Assembly (NCBI GenBank): GCA_023433705.1
Contig: JAEYUC010000039.1
Coordinates: 1-57,107, forward strand
DNA from: Pseudomonadota bacterium
Lineage (GTDB): Bacteria > Pseudomonadota > Gammaproteobacteria > Steroidobacterales > Steroidobacteraceae
Length of the DNA stretch: 57,107 nt
Reading direction: 5' to 3'
Shown here: positions 40,555 to 48,190 of the stretch, piece after piece
Position numbering within the stretch: the first letter of the stretch is position 1
How the letters are laid out: each line of letters begins with the position of its first letter
Translations under genes and position numbers: made by a program
The notes under the pieces: generated by a model
Seen by the model: only the letters and a program-made list of their open reading frames with translations
Told to the model about the DNA's origin: nothing
The model's database searches: none

Positions 40555-41934
40555 TCAGCGGCCCGGAGACTCCTTGATCCCGAGCTTTTCCATGCGGCGA
40601 TACAGCGCCTGACGGCTGATGCCGAGCTGTCGCGCCGCCTGCGCCACGACGTGGCCCGACTCGCTCAAGGTGCGTTCGATGGTGACGCGGTCGAGCACGG
40701 GCTCGTCCGAGCGCGCGGGTAAAACGGCCGGGAGGTTCAACGTCGCCGCGGAGAGGGGTGCGGCGCCGGCGAGCAGCGCCGCGCGTTGCAGCACGTTGCG
40801 TAGCTCGCGGACGTTTCCCGGCCAGGAATAGTTGAGCAAGGCGCGTTCCGCGTCGCCCGTGAGCCGCACGCCCTTGTCGAGGAAGGCGCGCGCCAGCGGC
40901 AACACGTCGTCGCGGCGCTCCGCCAGCGGCGGCAGCGTGAGCTCGATGACGGACAGGCGGTAGTAGAGATCCTCGCGGAATCGGCCCTCGCGCATCGCAT
41001 CGCGCAGCGGCAGGTTGGTGGCCGCGATCACGCGTACGTCGGCCTTTCGAGTCGTATTGCTGCCCAGCCGTTCGTATTCGCCGGTCTGCAACACGCGCAG
41101 TAGTTTTGCCTGGCCCGCGGGCGGCAGGTTGCCGATCTCGTCGAGGAACAGCGTGCCACCGTCGGCGGCCTCGAAGCGCCCGGGCCGCGCCTTCGCTCCC
41201 GTGAACGCGCCGGACTCCGTGCCGAACAGCTCCGCTTCGACGAGCTGGTCGGGCAGGGCGCCCGCGTTCACCTTGACGTAGGCCTTGTCGCGGCGCGTGG
41301 AGTTCGCATGCACGAGATCGGCGAGCACTTCCTTGCCGGCGCCGTTGGGACCCGTGATCAAGACCGGCACGTCGGCATGCGCGACGTGCGCCGCCAAGGA
41401 TGTGACCGTGAGCATCGCGTCGCTTTCGCAGATGATTCCGCGCAGGTCGTAACGCTCCGCCAACGCGGCGCGCGCCTCGGCCCGCCGGGCGCGCGTCGCG
41501 ACGTTCTCCTCCACGGCCGCGCGCAGGTCGAGCAGATTGCGGACGGTCGTCAACAGGCGGGCATCGTCCCAGGGCTTCGCGATGTAATCGGCCGCGCCGG
41601 CCTTCACGAGATCGACCGCGGTCTCGAGGTGCGTCCATGCGGTGAGCAGGATCACGGGCACGTCCGGATGTAATGCGCGCAATTCGCGAAACAACGCGAT
41701 GCCTTCCTCGCCGGACGTGGCGTCGCGCTGGAAATTCATGTCCTGGATGACGAGGTCGACTTCCTGGGAGCGCACGGTCGCGAGTGCTTCGGCGGGAGAT
41801 GAAGCGCCGAGCACCCGCGCCCCGTGCAGGGACAACAGGACCTGGAAGGCCGTACGTACGGCCTCGTTATCGTCGGCAACCAGTACCGTGCGGTGAGCCA
41901 GGCGATCCTCGAGGGTCGATGGAGCTGAGGGCAT
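40555..41934 (-). CDS. Sigma-54-dependent response regulator (NtrC family)
   Basis: 459 residues from ATG 41934. Receiver domain about 15-135 (TVLVADDNEAVRTAFQVLL with the acidic pocket, VDLVIQDMNF carrying the phospho-accepting Asp, LLTAWTH, AADYIAKPWDD). AAA+ domain about 165-390: Walker A ITGPNGAGKEVLAD (an unusual PNGAGKE in place of ESGTGKE), the sigma-54 contact GAFTGA in ELFGTESGAFTGAKAR, Walker B GGTLFLDEIGNLP, and WPGNVRELRN. C-terminal Fis-type helix-turn-helix (LSESGHVVAQAARQLGISRQALYRRMEKLGI). It activates sigma-54 promoters; one lies at the head of this operon. Cognate kinase downstream. Confidence 0.96.
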   Translation of the reverse strand: MPSAPSTLEDRLAHRTVLVADDNEAVRTAFQVLLSLHGARVLGASSPAEALATVRSQEVDLVIQDMNFQRDATSGEEGIALFRELRALHPDVPVILLTAWTHLETAVDLVKAGAADYIAKPWDDARLLTTVRNLLDLRAAVEENVATRARRAEARAALAERYDLRGIICESDAMLTVTSLAAHVAHADVPVLITGPNGAGKEVLADLVHANSTRRDKAYVKVNAGALPDQLVEAELFGTESGAFTGAKARPGRFEAADGGTLFLDEIGNLPPAGQAKLLRVLQTGEYERLGSNTTRKADVRVIAATNLPLRDAMREGRFREDLYYRLSVIELTLPPLAERRDDVLPLARAFLDKGVRLTGDAERALLNYSWPGNVRELRNVLQRAALLAGAAPLSAATLNLPAVLPARSDEPVLDRVTIERTLSESGHVVAQAARQLGISRQALYRRMEKLGIKESPGR

Positions 41935-42010
41935 GGCTAAGACGCGCGGGCCTGTTCCAGGGTTGCAAACGGGGGTCATGATTTTCTGGCGTGTTATGGG
42001 TCCCCTGGGA

Positions 42011-43213
42011 TCACACGTTTCGGGTAGCCATCGCCGGCGAGACTTTTGCGGCGCGCAACGCGGGCTGCCAGGCCGCGAGTTGGCCCAGTGTCCAGAGCCC
42101 GAGGACACCGCCGATCAGGTAGTAGAGATCGAGCCGCGGGAGTTGGTACTGGGTGGAAAGCCAGTAGCCGGCGGCCAGCGCGAGGCAGCACCCAACTACC
42201 ACTCCGACCGTCGTCACGATCCAGTTCTCGGCGAGAAAGTACTTCACGATGTCGATCTTGCGGGCGCCGATCGCGCGCCGCGTTCCGATCTGGCGCGTGC
42301 GGTTGTTCACGTTGAAAGTCGCGAGGCCGAAGATGCCGAGCGAGCTGAACACCAGCACCAGCCCGGTCACCACCGCCAGCGTGAACGCCATCATCATGTC
42401 GCCGGAGTAGCTGCGTTGTTTGTCGTCGGACAACTTGCGCAGCTTGCCGATCACGCGGTTCGGATCGCGCTTGCGCAACGCGGTCTCGGTCTCCTTCATG
42501 ACGCGATCGAGCTCACCGGGCTTCGTGCGCACGACGTAGCGCGTGTAGTCCGAGACACGCGGGACCAGCATCGCGCGGTCCACCTTGTCCCAACCCACCC
42601 ACGAACCATGCATGTGATCGATGACGCCGACGATGCGGATGGGCTTGCTCTGCGAGTCGTAGAAAACCTTGTCAGCCAGGTTCTTTTCGCCGGGGAACAG
42701 CGCCTCGGCGAAGCCGCGGCTCACGACGGCATTCGGCGGCTGCCCTTGTTCGTCCTTCGCCATCCACTCGACCATAGTTGCATCGAAATTCTTCCCGTCC
42801 GCCAGCTTCAGGCCCAATGCCGTCAGGCCGTGTTCGTCGGTGCGGTAATAGGCGGCCGGAGAGTCCTTGCCCTTCTTGTCGGGCAGAGAGTAGTAGCCCG
42901 AGGAACTGCCGCTGCCGGTGAGCGGCACCTGGTGCATGGGCGCCACGTCGACGACCCCCGGCATCTGCCGCAGCAGCGCCATGTCGTCGCGCACCATCGC
43001 GATGAAGTCGAAATCCTTTTCGAATCCCTCGGCGGAGAACCAGAAAATGTTCTGGTCGTCGATGCCGCTCGGACGCCCGACCTTGCTGACGCGCTGTTGG
43101 GTGAGATAGATGGCGTTCACGACGATCGCGAGCGTGATCGCGATCTGCAATGCCACCAGGATGGCGCCGGCGCGATTGCGTCCCAGCGCGGAGAGAATTG
43201 GTCGGAGGCCCAT
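42011..43213 (-). CDS. ABC transporter permease, FtsX/MacB type (second permease)
   Basis: 400 residues from ATG 43213, which overlaps the stop of the upstream permease by one base. Four membrane helices in MacB topology: one at the N-terminus (AGAILVALQIAITLAIVVNAIYL, about 14-36), then a ~220-residue periplasmic MacB-PCD-like domain, then three C-terminal helices (MMMAFTLAVVTGLVLVFSSLGIFGL; WIVTTVGVVVGCCLALAAGYWL; YLIGGVLGLWTLGQLAAWQPALRAAKVSPAMATRNV). The RTRQIGTRRAIGARKIDIVKYFLAENW coupling segment is the FtsX-family signature. Probably forms a heterodimer with the 43213-44541 permease. A longer upstream reading frame belongs to the neighbour. Confidence 0.93.
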   Translation of the reverse strand: MGLRPILSALGRNRAGAILVALQIAITLAIVVNAIYLTQQRVSKVGRPSGIDDQNIFWFSAEGFEKDFDFIAMVRDDMALLRQMPGVVDVAPMHQVPLTGSGSSSGYYSLPDKKGKDSPAAYYRTDEHGLTALGLKLADGKNFDATMVEWMAKDEQGQPPNAVVSRGFAEALFPGEKNLADKVFYDSQSKPIRIVGVIDHMHGSWVGWDKVDRAMLVPRVSDYTRYVVRTKPGELDRVMKETETALRKRDPNRVIGKLRKLSDDKQRSYSGDMMMAFTLAVVTGLVLVFSSLGIFGLATFNVNNRTRQIGTRRAIGARKIDIVKYFLAENWIVTTVGVVVGCCLALAAGYWLSTQYQLPRLDLYYLIGGVLGLWTLGQLAAWQPALRAAKVSPAMATRNV

Positions 43214-44541
43214 TACTGCACCTTCAGGTAGGAGGCGGGCGCCGCGCGCCCGATACGCCAGGCGGGGTACAGGCCGGCGACGAGCCCGGCGAGCACCGCG
43301 ATGGTGACGACGATCAGGAAGTTCATTCCGTCGAACGGCAGGAAATTGAGCGGGGCATCGAGGAAGTGCGAGTACCAGGCGCGCATCGCCCACACACCGC
43401 TCCAACCCAGCAACCCGCCGACGAGGCCACCCACCAGCGCGACGAGTCCCGCCTCGGTCAGATGCTGGAAGAAAATGTCCCGCCGGCTGGCGCCGAGCGC
43501 ACGCCGTACGCCCGCGGCCGGCGCCGCGTTGAGGAACTTCGCGAGCAGCAGGCCCACCGTGTTGACCAGGCACACGGCGAGGAAGGCGAATGCCAGCACC
43601 AGCATCGCCTTGTTGTCGTCGTCGACCACCTTGTTGCGCTTGAGCCAACCGTCGACGTCGTACAGGTAATTGTTCAGGGGCCGGGCGAATCGACCGTGCT
43701 TCTTCTGCTCGATGACGTAGTTGTCGAGGAACTCGCGGAAGGCACGCTGCTTCTCCGGGCTTCGAATCTCGAACCAGTCGAACACCCAGACGCACTCCGA
43801 ATTCAGGAAGGCCTGGAAGTTGTCGATGTTTTCGGTCTTCCAGCAATTGGTGTTGCCGTGACTGCCCATCTCCAGGATCGGACCCCAGGCGACGGGCACG
43901 TAGGCACCCTCGTTGTCGTTGAACGAGCCATTGCTCACGTCGAAGTATTTCGGCGCGGGCGTCCAGTCATCGAGAACGCCGATCACGCGAAATTCTCGGT
44001 CATGCCAGCGCACGGTTTTCCCCACGCTGTTCTCGCCACCGAAGGCCTTCTCGTTGGTCTCCTTGCTGAGGATCATGACCGGCTCGGGACCCGCGTCGGC
44101 CTTCGCATCCCAGGGACCGCCGAACAGGAATGGCACCTCGAACATCGGAAAGAAGTCCGCGGTCGTCATGCGCGTCGAGACGTACTCGGGATCCATGCCC
44201 TTGTCGCCGCGGCTGAGGATACCGCCGCCCTTGTACATCATGACTTTCCGGTCCGGGATGTCGGAGGCGTACAGCGCCATCGCGTCGCGATAGGTCAGCA
44301 GGCTCGGCGCGAGCGATTTGTCGTCTTCATCGTAGGGCTGGTCGGGATCCCAGCTGTCGAGCGAGGCGGCGAAGATCACCTTGCCGCGTTCGCCGGCCGG
44401 GTTGTGTGCGGCGGCGCGGTAGCTGGTGAGCGTGATCATGCAAACCGAGATGCCGAGCGCGATGGCCAGCACCATCAATGCCGTGAGTCCCGGATTGCGC
44501 CGGAAGCTCGCCAACGCGAGGCGAACGTAATAGGACAACAT
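43213..44541 (-). CDS. ABC transporter permease, FtsX/MacB type (first permease)
   Basis: 442 residues from ATG 44541, one base after the ATPase stop. Same topology: N-terminal helix (NPGLTALMVLAIALGISVCMITLTSY), a ~270-residue periplasmic domain, then KAMLVLAFAFLAVCLVNTVGLLLAKFL, the coupling segment AGVRRALGASRRDIFFQHLTEAGLVALVGGLVGGLLGW, and FLIVVTIAVLAGLVAGLYPAWRIGRAAPASYLKVQ. Sequence differs clearly from the second permease, so the transporter is a heteromeric MacB-like machine with its ATPase on a separate polypeptide. Confidence 0.93.
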   Translation of the reverse strand: MLSYYVRLALASFRRNPGLTALMVLAIALGISVCMITLTSYRAAAHNPAGERGKVIFAASLDSWDPDQPYDEDDKSLAPSLLTYRDAMALYASDIPDRKVMMYKGGGILSRGDKGMDPEYVSTRMTTADFFPMFEVPFLFGGPWDAKADAGPEPVMILSKETNEKAFGGENSVGKTVRWHDREFRVIGVLDDWTPAPKYFDVSNGSFNDNEGAYVPVAWGPILEMGSHGNTNCWKTENIDNFQAFLNSECVWVFDWFEIRSPEKQRAFREFLDNYVIEQKKHGRFARPLNNYLYDVDGWLKRNKVVDDDNKAMLVLAFAFLAVCLVNTVGLLLAKFLNAAPAAGVRRALGASRRDIFFQHLTEAGLVALVGGLVGGLLGWSGVWAMRAWYSHFLDAPLNFLPFDGMNFLIVVTIAVLAGLVAGLYPAWRIGRAAPASYLKVQ

Positions 44542-44542
44542 T

Positions 44543-45283
44543 TCAGGCTCCGGCCGTGTTTTCGACTGCCTTGACGTGCGCATGCCCGGCGGCCGCCGCG
44601 GCGTGCGATTCATAGGGTTTGAAATCGGAGATCTGTCCGTCCACCACCTGGACGTTGCGATGCGCGCGGCGCGCGAGCTCGGGGTCGTGCGTGACCATGA
44701 TGATGGTGGTCCCCATCTCGTTGATCTTCTCGAGCAGGTCCATGACTTGGCGCGCCATGAGGGAATCCAGGTTTCCCGTGGGCTCGTCGGCGAGCACCAG
44801 CTTGGGATCCCCGGCAATGGCGCGTGCGATCGCGACGCGCTGTTGCTGGCCGCCCGAAAGCTGCGCGGGAATGTGATTCATGCGCGACGCGAGCCCCACG
44901 ATCTCGAGTGCGTTCCGGATGCGCTGGTCGCGCTCCGCGGATTTCATGCGCCGGTAGCGCAGCGGCACGTCGACGTTGTCGTAGACATTGAGATCGGGCA
45001 TCAGGTTGAAGCTCTGGAAGATGAAGCCGATCTTCTGGTTGCGCAGTCCCGACCGCGCGTCGTCCGACAAGGTGGTCACGTCGACGCCGTCGAGTTGATA
45101 GGTCCCCGTGTCGTAGGGCTCGAGCAAGCCCGCGATATTCAGGAACGTGGTCTTGCCGGAGCCCGACGGGCCCGTGACCGCGAGGAATTCGCCCGCCTTG
45201 ACCGACAGCGAGAAATTGCGCAGCGCGTGCGTCTCGATCAGGTCGGTACGAAACACTTTGCTGACGTTCGTCATGGAGAGCAT
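44543..45283 (-). CDS. ABC transporter ATP-binding protein (MacB/LolD type)
   Basis: 246 residues. Walker A GPSGSGKTT near 38-46, Q-loop FQSFNL, signature LSGGQQQRVAIARAI, Walker B LVLADEPTGNLDS, H-loop MVTHDPELA. The DEPTGNLD form is typical of the LolD/MacB/FtsE subfamily that powers FtsX-type permeases. A His/Ala tail (ESHAAAAAGHAHVKAVENTAGA) extends the C-terminus. Stop and the next start are 1 nt apart. Confidence 0.95.
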   Translation of the reverse strand: MLSMTNVSKVFRTDLIETHALRNFSLSVKAGEFLAVTGPSGSGKTTFLNIAGLLEPYDTGTYQLDGVDVTTLSDDARSGLRNQKIGFIFQSFNLMPDLNVYDNVDVPLRYRRMKSAERDQRIRNALEIVGLASRMNHIPAQLSGGQQQRVAIARAIAGDPKLVLADEPTGNLDSLMARQVMDLLEKINEMGTTIIMVTHDPELARRAHRNVQVVDGQISDFKPYESHAAAAAGHAHVKAVENTAGA

Positions 45284-45310
45284 GGACCCTTCCTCTTTTT
45301 GAGAATTGAC

Positions 45311-46588
45311 TCAGTTACCGATGAGGACGCTGGGCGCGTCCTTGTAGTCCCGCATGTCGGAGAGCACGACGCTGTCGCCTACGGCGAGCCCAGTGCGGAT
45401 TTCGATTTCACCGATCGCCGCGGCGCCGAATTCGACGGGGACCCGGATGGCCTCGTCGTCGCGCACCACGTAGACGAAGCGCGTTTGCGAATCCTGGAAC
45501 GGGCTGCGGGCCACCTTGAGCACATCGTTGCGCTCGTCGAGGACGATGCGGACGGAGGCGCGCTGGTTCTGGCGCAGGCTCTTCGGCTGCTCGGCGAAAC
45601 GCACGCGGCCCGTCACCTGTGAATTGCGCACGTCGGGCGAGATGCCGGCGACCGTGCCCACCAGCTTGCGGCCGTCGAGCGTGACCTCCGCATTCATGCC
45701 GGCGCGGATCTCGTTGGCGTAACTCTCGCTGACCTGGAACTCGATCTCGAGCGCGGACAGATCGACGATTGTCACGAGCGGCGCGTTCTCGGCGACCTGC
45801 GCGCGCTCGACCTGCGCGAGCGTCGCCACGACGCCACTGACGGGGGAGGTGAGCGTGAGGCCGTCGACACGCTCGCGCAGCCGGGCCACCAGGAGGGCCT
45901 GTGCATCGCGCTGGGCGCGCTGGCTGCGCAGTTCGAGCTCGAGACTGTCCTTCTCGAGATTCGCCGTATCGATGGCGTGGGCGTAGTTGAGCTTCGCCGT
46001 TTCGAGGTCGTCGCGCGCGCGCAGGTAGTCGCGTTCCGGGATGACGTGGATGCCCCAGGCATCTTCGGCGCGCTTGTACTCACGTTCGGCCGCGGTGATC
46101 TGCACCTTCGCGAGGTCGCTGTCCTGGCGGCTCTTGAGGATCGTGCGGCGGACTTCGATGGCCTGCCGGTTGAGGGCCGCTTCCGCACCCACCAGTTCGG
46201 CGCGTTCGCGTTCGTATTCGTTCATGAGCGCGGCGCTCTCGACCGACCCGAGGACGTCCCCGGCCTTGACCGCGTCGCCCGCGCGCACCTTGTAAGTGAT
46301 TGTCCCCGGCGCTTCCGCGAACAGGGTAGGGCTCACGGCCGCGACGACGATGCCGGTCGCCGCGACGTCACGAACGAAGGGCCCACGCTCGACGACGGCG
46401 GCGCGCAGCCGCTCGCGCGGAATGACTTTCTCGGAAGACAACCACGCGCGTATGGAAACGATGGCCGCGACCAGCAGCACCAATGCCGCCGCGGCGATCC
46501 ACCCGTAACGGCGCAGGTGTCGACGCAGTTGTTCGCGGCGGCTGACCGGAAGGCCCACCGTCCGGTCCTGGGCCTGGGTACCGCGCAT
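45311..46588 (-). CDS. HlyD/MacA-type periplasmic adaptor (membrane fusion protein)
   Basis: 425 residues from ATG 46588; an upstream ATG at 46615 would put the start at the predicted transcription start, so the inner one is preferred. One membrane helix (YGWIAAAALVLLVAAIVSIRAWL, about 29-51). Then a lipoyl/barrel-sandwich half (GTITYKVRAGDAVKAGDVLGSVES), a long coiled-coil hairpin (NEYERERAELVGAEAALNRQ ... LEKDSLELELRSQRAQRDAQALLVARLRERV), the second lipoyl half (TSPVSGVVATLAQVERAQVAENAPLVTIVDLSALEIEFQV) and beta-barrel/membrane-proximal domains. It would link the ABC transporter to an outer-membrane TolC-like channel, which is not encoded here. First gene of the operon. Confidence 0.92.
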   Translation of the reverse strand: MRGTQAQDRTVGLPVSRREQLRRHLRRYGWIAAAALVLLVAAIVSIRAWLSSEKVIPRERLRAAVVERGPFVRDVAATGIVVAAVSPTLFAEAPGTITYKVRAGDAVKAGDVLGSVESAALMNEYERERAELVGAEAALNRQAIEVRRTILKSRQDSDLAKVQITAAEREYKRAEDAWGIHVIPERDYLRARDDLETAKLNYAHAIDTANLEKDSLELELRSQRAQRDAQALLVARLRERVDGLTLTSPVSGVVATLAQVERAQVAENAPLVTIVDLSALEIEFQVSESYANEIRAGMNAEVTLDGRKLVGTVAGISPDVRNSQVTGRVRFAEQPKSLRQNQRASVRIVLDERNDVLKVARSPFQDSQTRFVYVVRDDEAIRVPVEFGAAAIGEIEIRTGLAVGDSVVLSDMRDYKDAPSVLIGN

Positions 46589-46626
46589 CGATACATCGCG
46601 TAATAGCAGCGTCATGCCATGACCAA

Positions 46627-46642
46627 AGCACGCGCCGTGCCA
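46627..46642 (-). promoter_or_regulatory. Sigma-54 promoter of the adaptor/ABC/two-component operon
   Basis: On the - strand: TGGCACGGCGCGTGCT, matching TGGCACG-N4-TTGCW at every conserved base but one (G for the first T of TTGC). The GG (-24) and GC (-12) are correctly spaced. The GC at 46629-46628 predicts transcription from about 46616. Confidence 0.8.
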
Positions 46643-46699
46643 ATGGCCATGCGATGGCGCATGCGGCGCCTAAGCGATTGAATTCAGTTGGACTGCGAT

Positions 46700-46771
46700 C
46701 CCATCGATCGATGGGCTGAGGGAATCAATCCCTGTCCGTACGCGGACAGCGGACAGTGCCCGGACGTCCGC
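46700..46771. promoter_or_regulatory. Cluster of palindromes upstream of the sigma-54 promoter (candidate enhancer sites)
   Basis: Contains CCCATCGATCGATGGG (46700-46715, perfect), AGGGA/TCCCT (46719-46733), CTGTCCG/CGGACAG (46732-46749), and CGGACGTCCG (46761-46770). CGGAC occurs four times in all when both strands are counted. Distance to the -24 element is roughly 60-130 bp, where NtrC-type activators usually bind. Binding by the operon's own regulator is inference. Confidence 0.5.
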
Positions 46772-46779
46772 TCCCCGGG

Positions 46780-47439
46780 TTAGAAGCGTCTCACTCCACT
46801 GGATCCGCCAAGGATCACGAGATCCGCGGGGCGAGCGGCAAACAACCCCACCGTCACGACGCCGGTGATCTGGTTGATCGTGTTTTCGAGAGTCACCGGA
46901 TCCGCAATGCGCATGTCGTGCACATCGAGGATGTGATTGCCGTTGTCGGTGACGACGTTCGCGCGCCACACCGGGCGTCCGCCCAGTTCGCCGAGCTTGC
47001 GGCTCACATAGGAGCGCGCCATCGGGATCACTTCCACCGGCAGCGGAAACGTTCCCAGGGTATCCACCAGCTTCCCCTCGTCGGCGATGCAAACGAAGCG
47101 GCGGGACGCCGCCGCGATGATCTTCTCGCGGGTCAGGGCGGCGCCGCCGCCCTTGATGAGCTGACGTCGATGGTTGGTTTCATCGGCCCCGTCGATGTAG
47201 GTGTCGATCTCTCCGACGTCGTTCAGATCGAGCACCGGGATACCGGCGGCCTTCAATCTCTCAGTGGATCCGTTGGAGCTCGACACGGCGCCGGCGAGAG
47301 GCATGCGCTGCCGGGCGAGCTCTTCGATGAGATAGTTGACCGTCGAGCCGGTGCCGACGCCTAGCACCTTTCCGGCTTCGACGAATTCGAGCGCAGCGCG
47401 CGCCGCAGCTTGTTTTCCAGTGTTTTGCGCGTTGTTCAC
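46780..47439 (-). CDS. rpiA: Ribose-5-phosphate isomerase A
   Basis: Interconverts ribose-5-P and ribulose-5-P. 219 residues from a GTG at 47439 with GGAGAG 8 nt upstream. GKVLGVGTGSTVNYLIEEL, VSSSNGSTERLKAAGIPVLDLND, DIYIDGADETN-type site seen as DTYIDGADETNHRRQLIKGGGAALTREKI, and TDNGNHILDVHDMRI are all diagnostic. Same strand as, and just upstream of, the adaptor operon; the palindromes in the gap probably separate the two transcripts. Confidence 0.97.
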   Translation of the reverse strand: MNNAQNTGKQAAARAALEFVEAGKVLGVGTGSTVNYLIEELARQRMPLAGAVSSSNGSTERLKAAGIPVLDLNDVGEIDTYIDGADETNHRRQLIKGGGAALTREKIIAAASRRFVCIADEGKLVDTLGTFPLPVEVIPMARSYVSRKLGELGGRPVWRANVVTDNGNHILDVHDMRIADPVTLENTINQITGVVTVGLFAARPADLVILGGSSGVRRF

Positions 47440-47471
47440 GAATGCTCTCCAGAATCGCGGACCGTTGAAAC

Positions 47472-47499
47472 GACAATGCCCGCTTGCGCGGGCATTGTC
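47472..47499. terminator. Perfect 12-bp hairpin upstream of rpiA
   Basis: GACAATGCCCGC, TTGC loop, GCGGGCATTGTC. On the - strand GTTTC follows. It comes second after the hairpin at 47512-47543, so the two may act as tandem terminators for the small peptide gene or insulate rpiA. Confidence 0.55.
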
Positions 47500-47511
47500 T
47501 TCAGAAACTAA

Positions 47512-47543
47512 ACGGCGGACGAGAATTTCTTCTCGTCCGCCGT
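47512..47543 (-). terminator. Terminator of the AKKK-repeat peptide gene
   Basis: Perfect 14-bp stem ACGGCGGACGAGAA / TTCTCGTCCGCCGT with a 4-nt loop, followed on the - strand by TTTAGTTTC. It starts 16 nt after the peptide stop codon. Confidence 0.75.
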
Positions 47544-47559
47544 GTCTGCAAGGCCAGAA

Positions 47560-47607
47560 TTACTTCTTCTTGGCTTTCTTCTTGGCCTTCTTCTTGGCTT
47601 TCGCCAT
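47560..47607 (-). CDS. 15-residue Ala/Lys-repeat peptide (MAKAKKKAKKKAKKK)
   Basis: A 16-codon reading frame made of three AKKK units after MAK; about 67 percent lysine. Supporting evidence for a true gene: GGAG placed 7 nt before the ATG, a well-formed sigma-70 promoter (TTGAAT, 16 bp, TATACT) about 40-65 nt upstream, a strong hairpin with T-rich tail after the stop, and mixed AAG/AAA and GCC/GCG codons. The composition recalls the C-terminal tails of histone H1-like and ribosome-associated bacterial proteins, suggesting nucleic-acid binding, but this is inference. Too short for standard gene finders. An overlapping frame from an upstream ATG would lack a ribosome-binding site. Confidence 0.65.
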   Translation of the reverse strand: MAKAKKKAKKKAKKK

Positions 47608-47644
47608 GGCACATCTCCAGTAGTTACGGGTTAGTCCGAGGCCG

Positions 47645-47672
47645 AGTATACGCAGGCGTTGACAAAATTCAA
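47645..47672 (-). promoter_or_regulatory. Sigma-70 promoter of the AKKK-repeat peptide gene
   Basis: On the - strand: TTGAAT (47672-47667), 16-bp spacer, TATACT (47650-47645). Predicted start near 47638 gives a ~30-nt leader containing GGAG. Confidence 0.65.
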
Positions 47673-47725
47673 GCAAGGGTTGTCGAGAATCGTTGATGCA
47701 TTCACATCGACACTCATCATGACCA

Positions 47726-48190
47726 TCACTCGAGCGAGAGGATGAACTTCCAATGAGCCTCGCTCACCGGCGTGATCGACAGTCTGTTGCCACGTCGGAG
47801 CAGCAGCATCCCATCTAGTTCGCGCGTCTCGTGTTTGCGAAGTTCTTCGAGCGTGATCACGCGCTTCAGGCGGCGTTTCAGTTGCACGTCGACGACATAC
47901 CAGCGGGGATTCGCCGGATCACTGCCCGCATCGTAATGCGCGTTCTTCTTTTCGAATGCCGTCGGGTCGGGATACGCGGTGCGCACGACCTCCATGATCC
48001 CGGCGACGCCGGTCTCATCGGTGCTCGAGTGATAGAGGAACGCGAGATCGCCCTTCTTGAAGTCGTCTCGCAGCATGTTGCGAGCCTGGTAATTGCGCAC
48101 CCCGTCCCACATCGCGCGTTTGCGCGGCTTTTTCGCGAGATCATCGACTCCGAACGTCGACGGCTCGGTCTTCATGAGCCAGTAGTTCAT
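47726..48190 (-). CDS. EVE domain protein (ThyN1-like)
   Basis: 154 residues. MNYWLMKTEPSTFGVDDLAKKPRKRAMWDGVRNYQARNMLRDDFKKGDLAFLYHSSTDETGVAGIMEVVRTAYPD is the EVE/PUA-like signature, a fold that binds modified bases in DNA or RNA. Stand-alone EVE proteins of this type are common next to fau/zapA in Gammaproteobacteria. Its start overlaps the 3' end of fau by 50 nt, so translation is probably coupled. Confidence 0.94.
   Translation of the reverse strand: MNYWLMKTEPSTFGVDDLAKKPRKRAMWDGVRNYQARNMLRDDFKKGDLAFLYHSSTDETGVAGIMEVVRTAYPDPTAFEKKNAHYDAGSDPANPRWYVVDVQLKRRLKRVITLEELRKHETRELDGMLLLRRGNRLSITPVSEAHWKFILSLE

Noticed and set aside
41935..42010. Separate sigma-54 promoter ahead of the response regulator
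   Set aside because: TGGAAC is present but the -12 GC is not correctly spaced. The gap is short and the gene is probably read from the operon promoter.
47655..47700. TTGACA on the + strand as a promoter
   Set aside because: No -10 hexamer at the correct distance; the - strand promoter through the same bases is much better.
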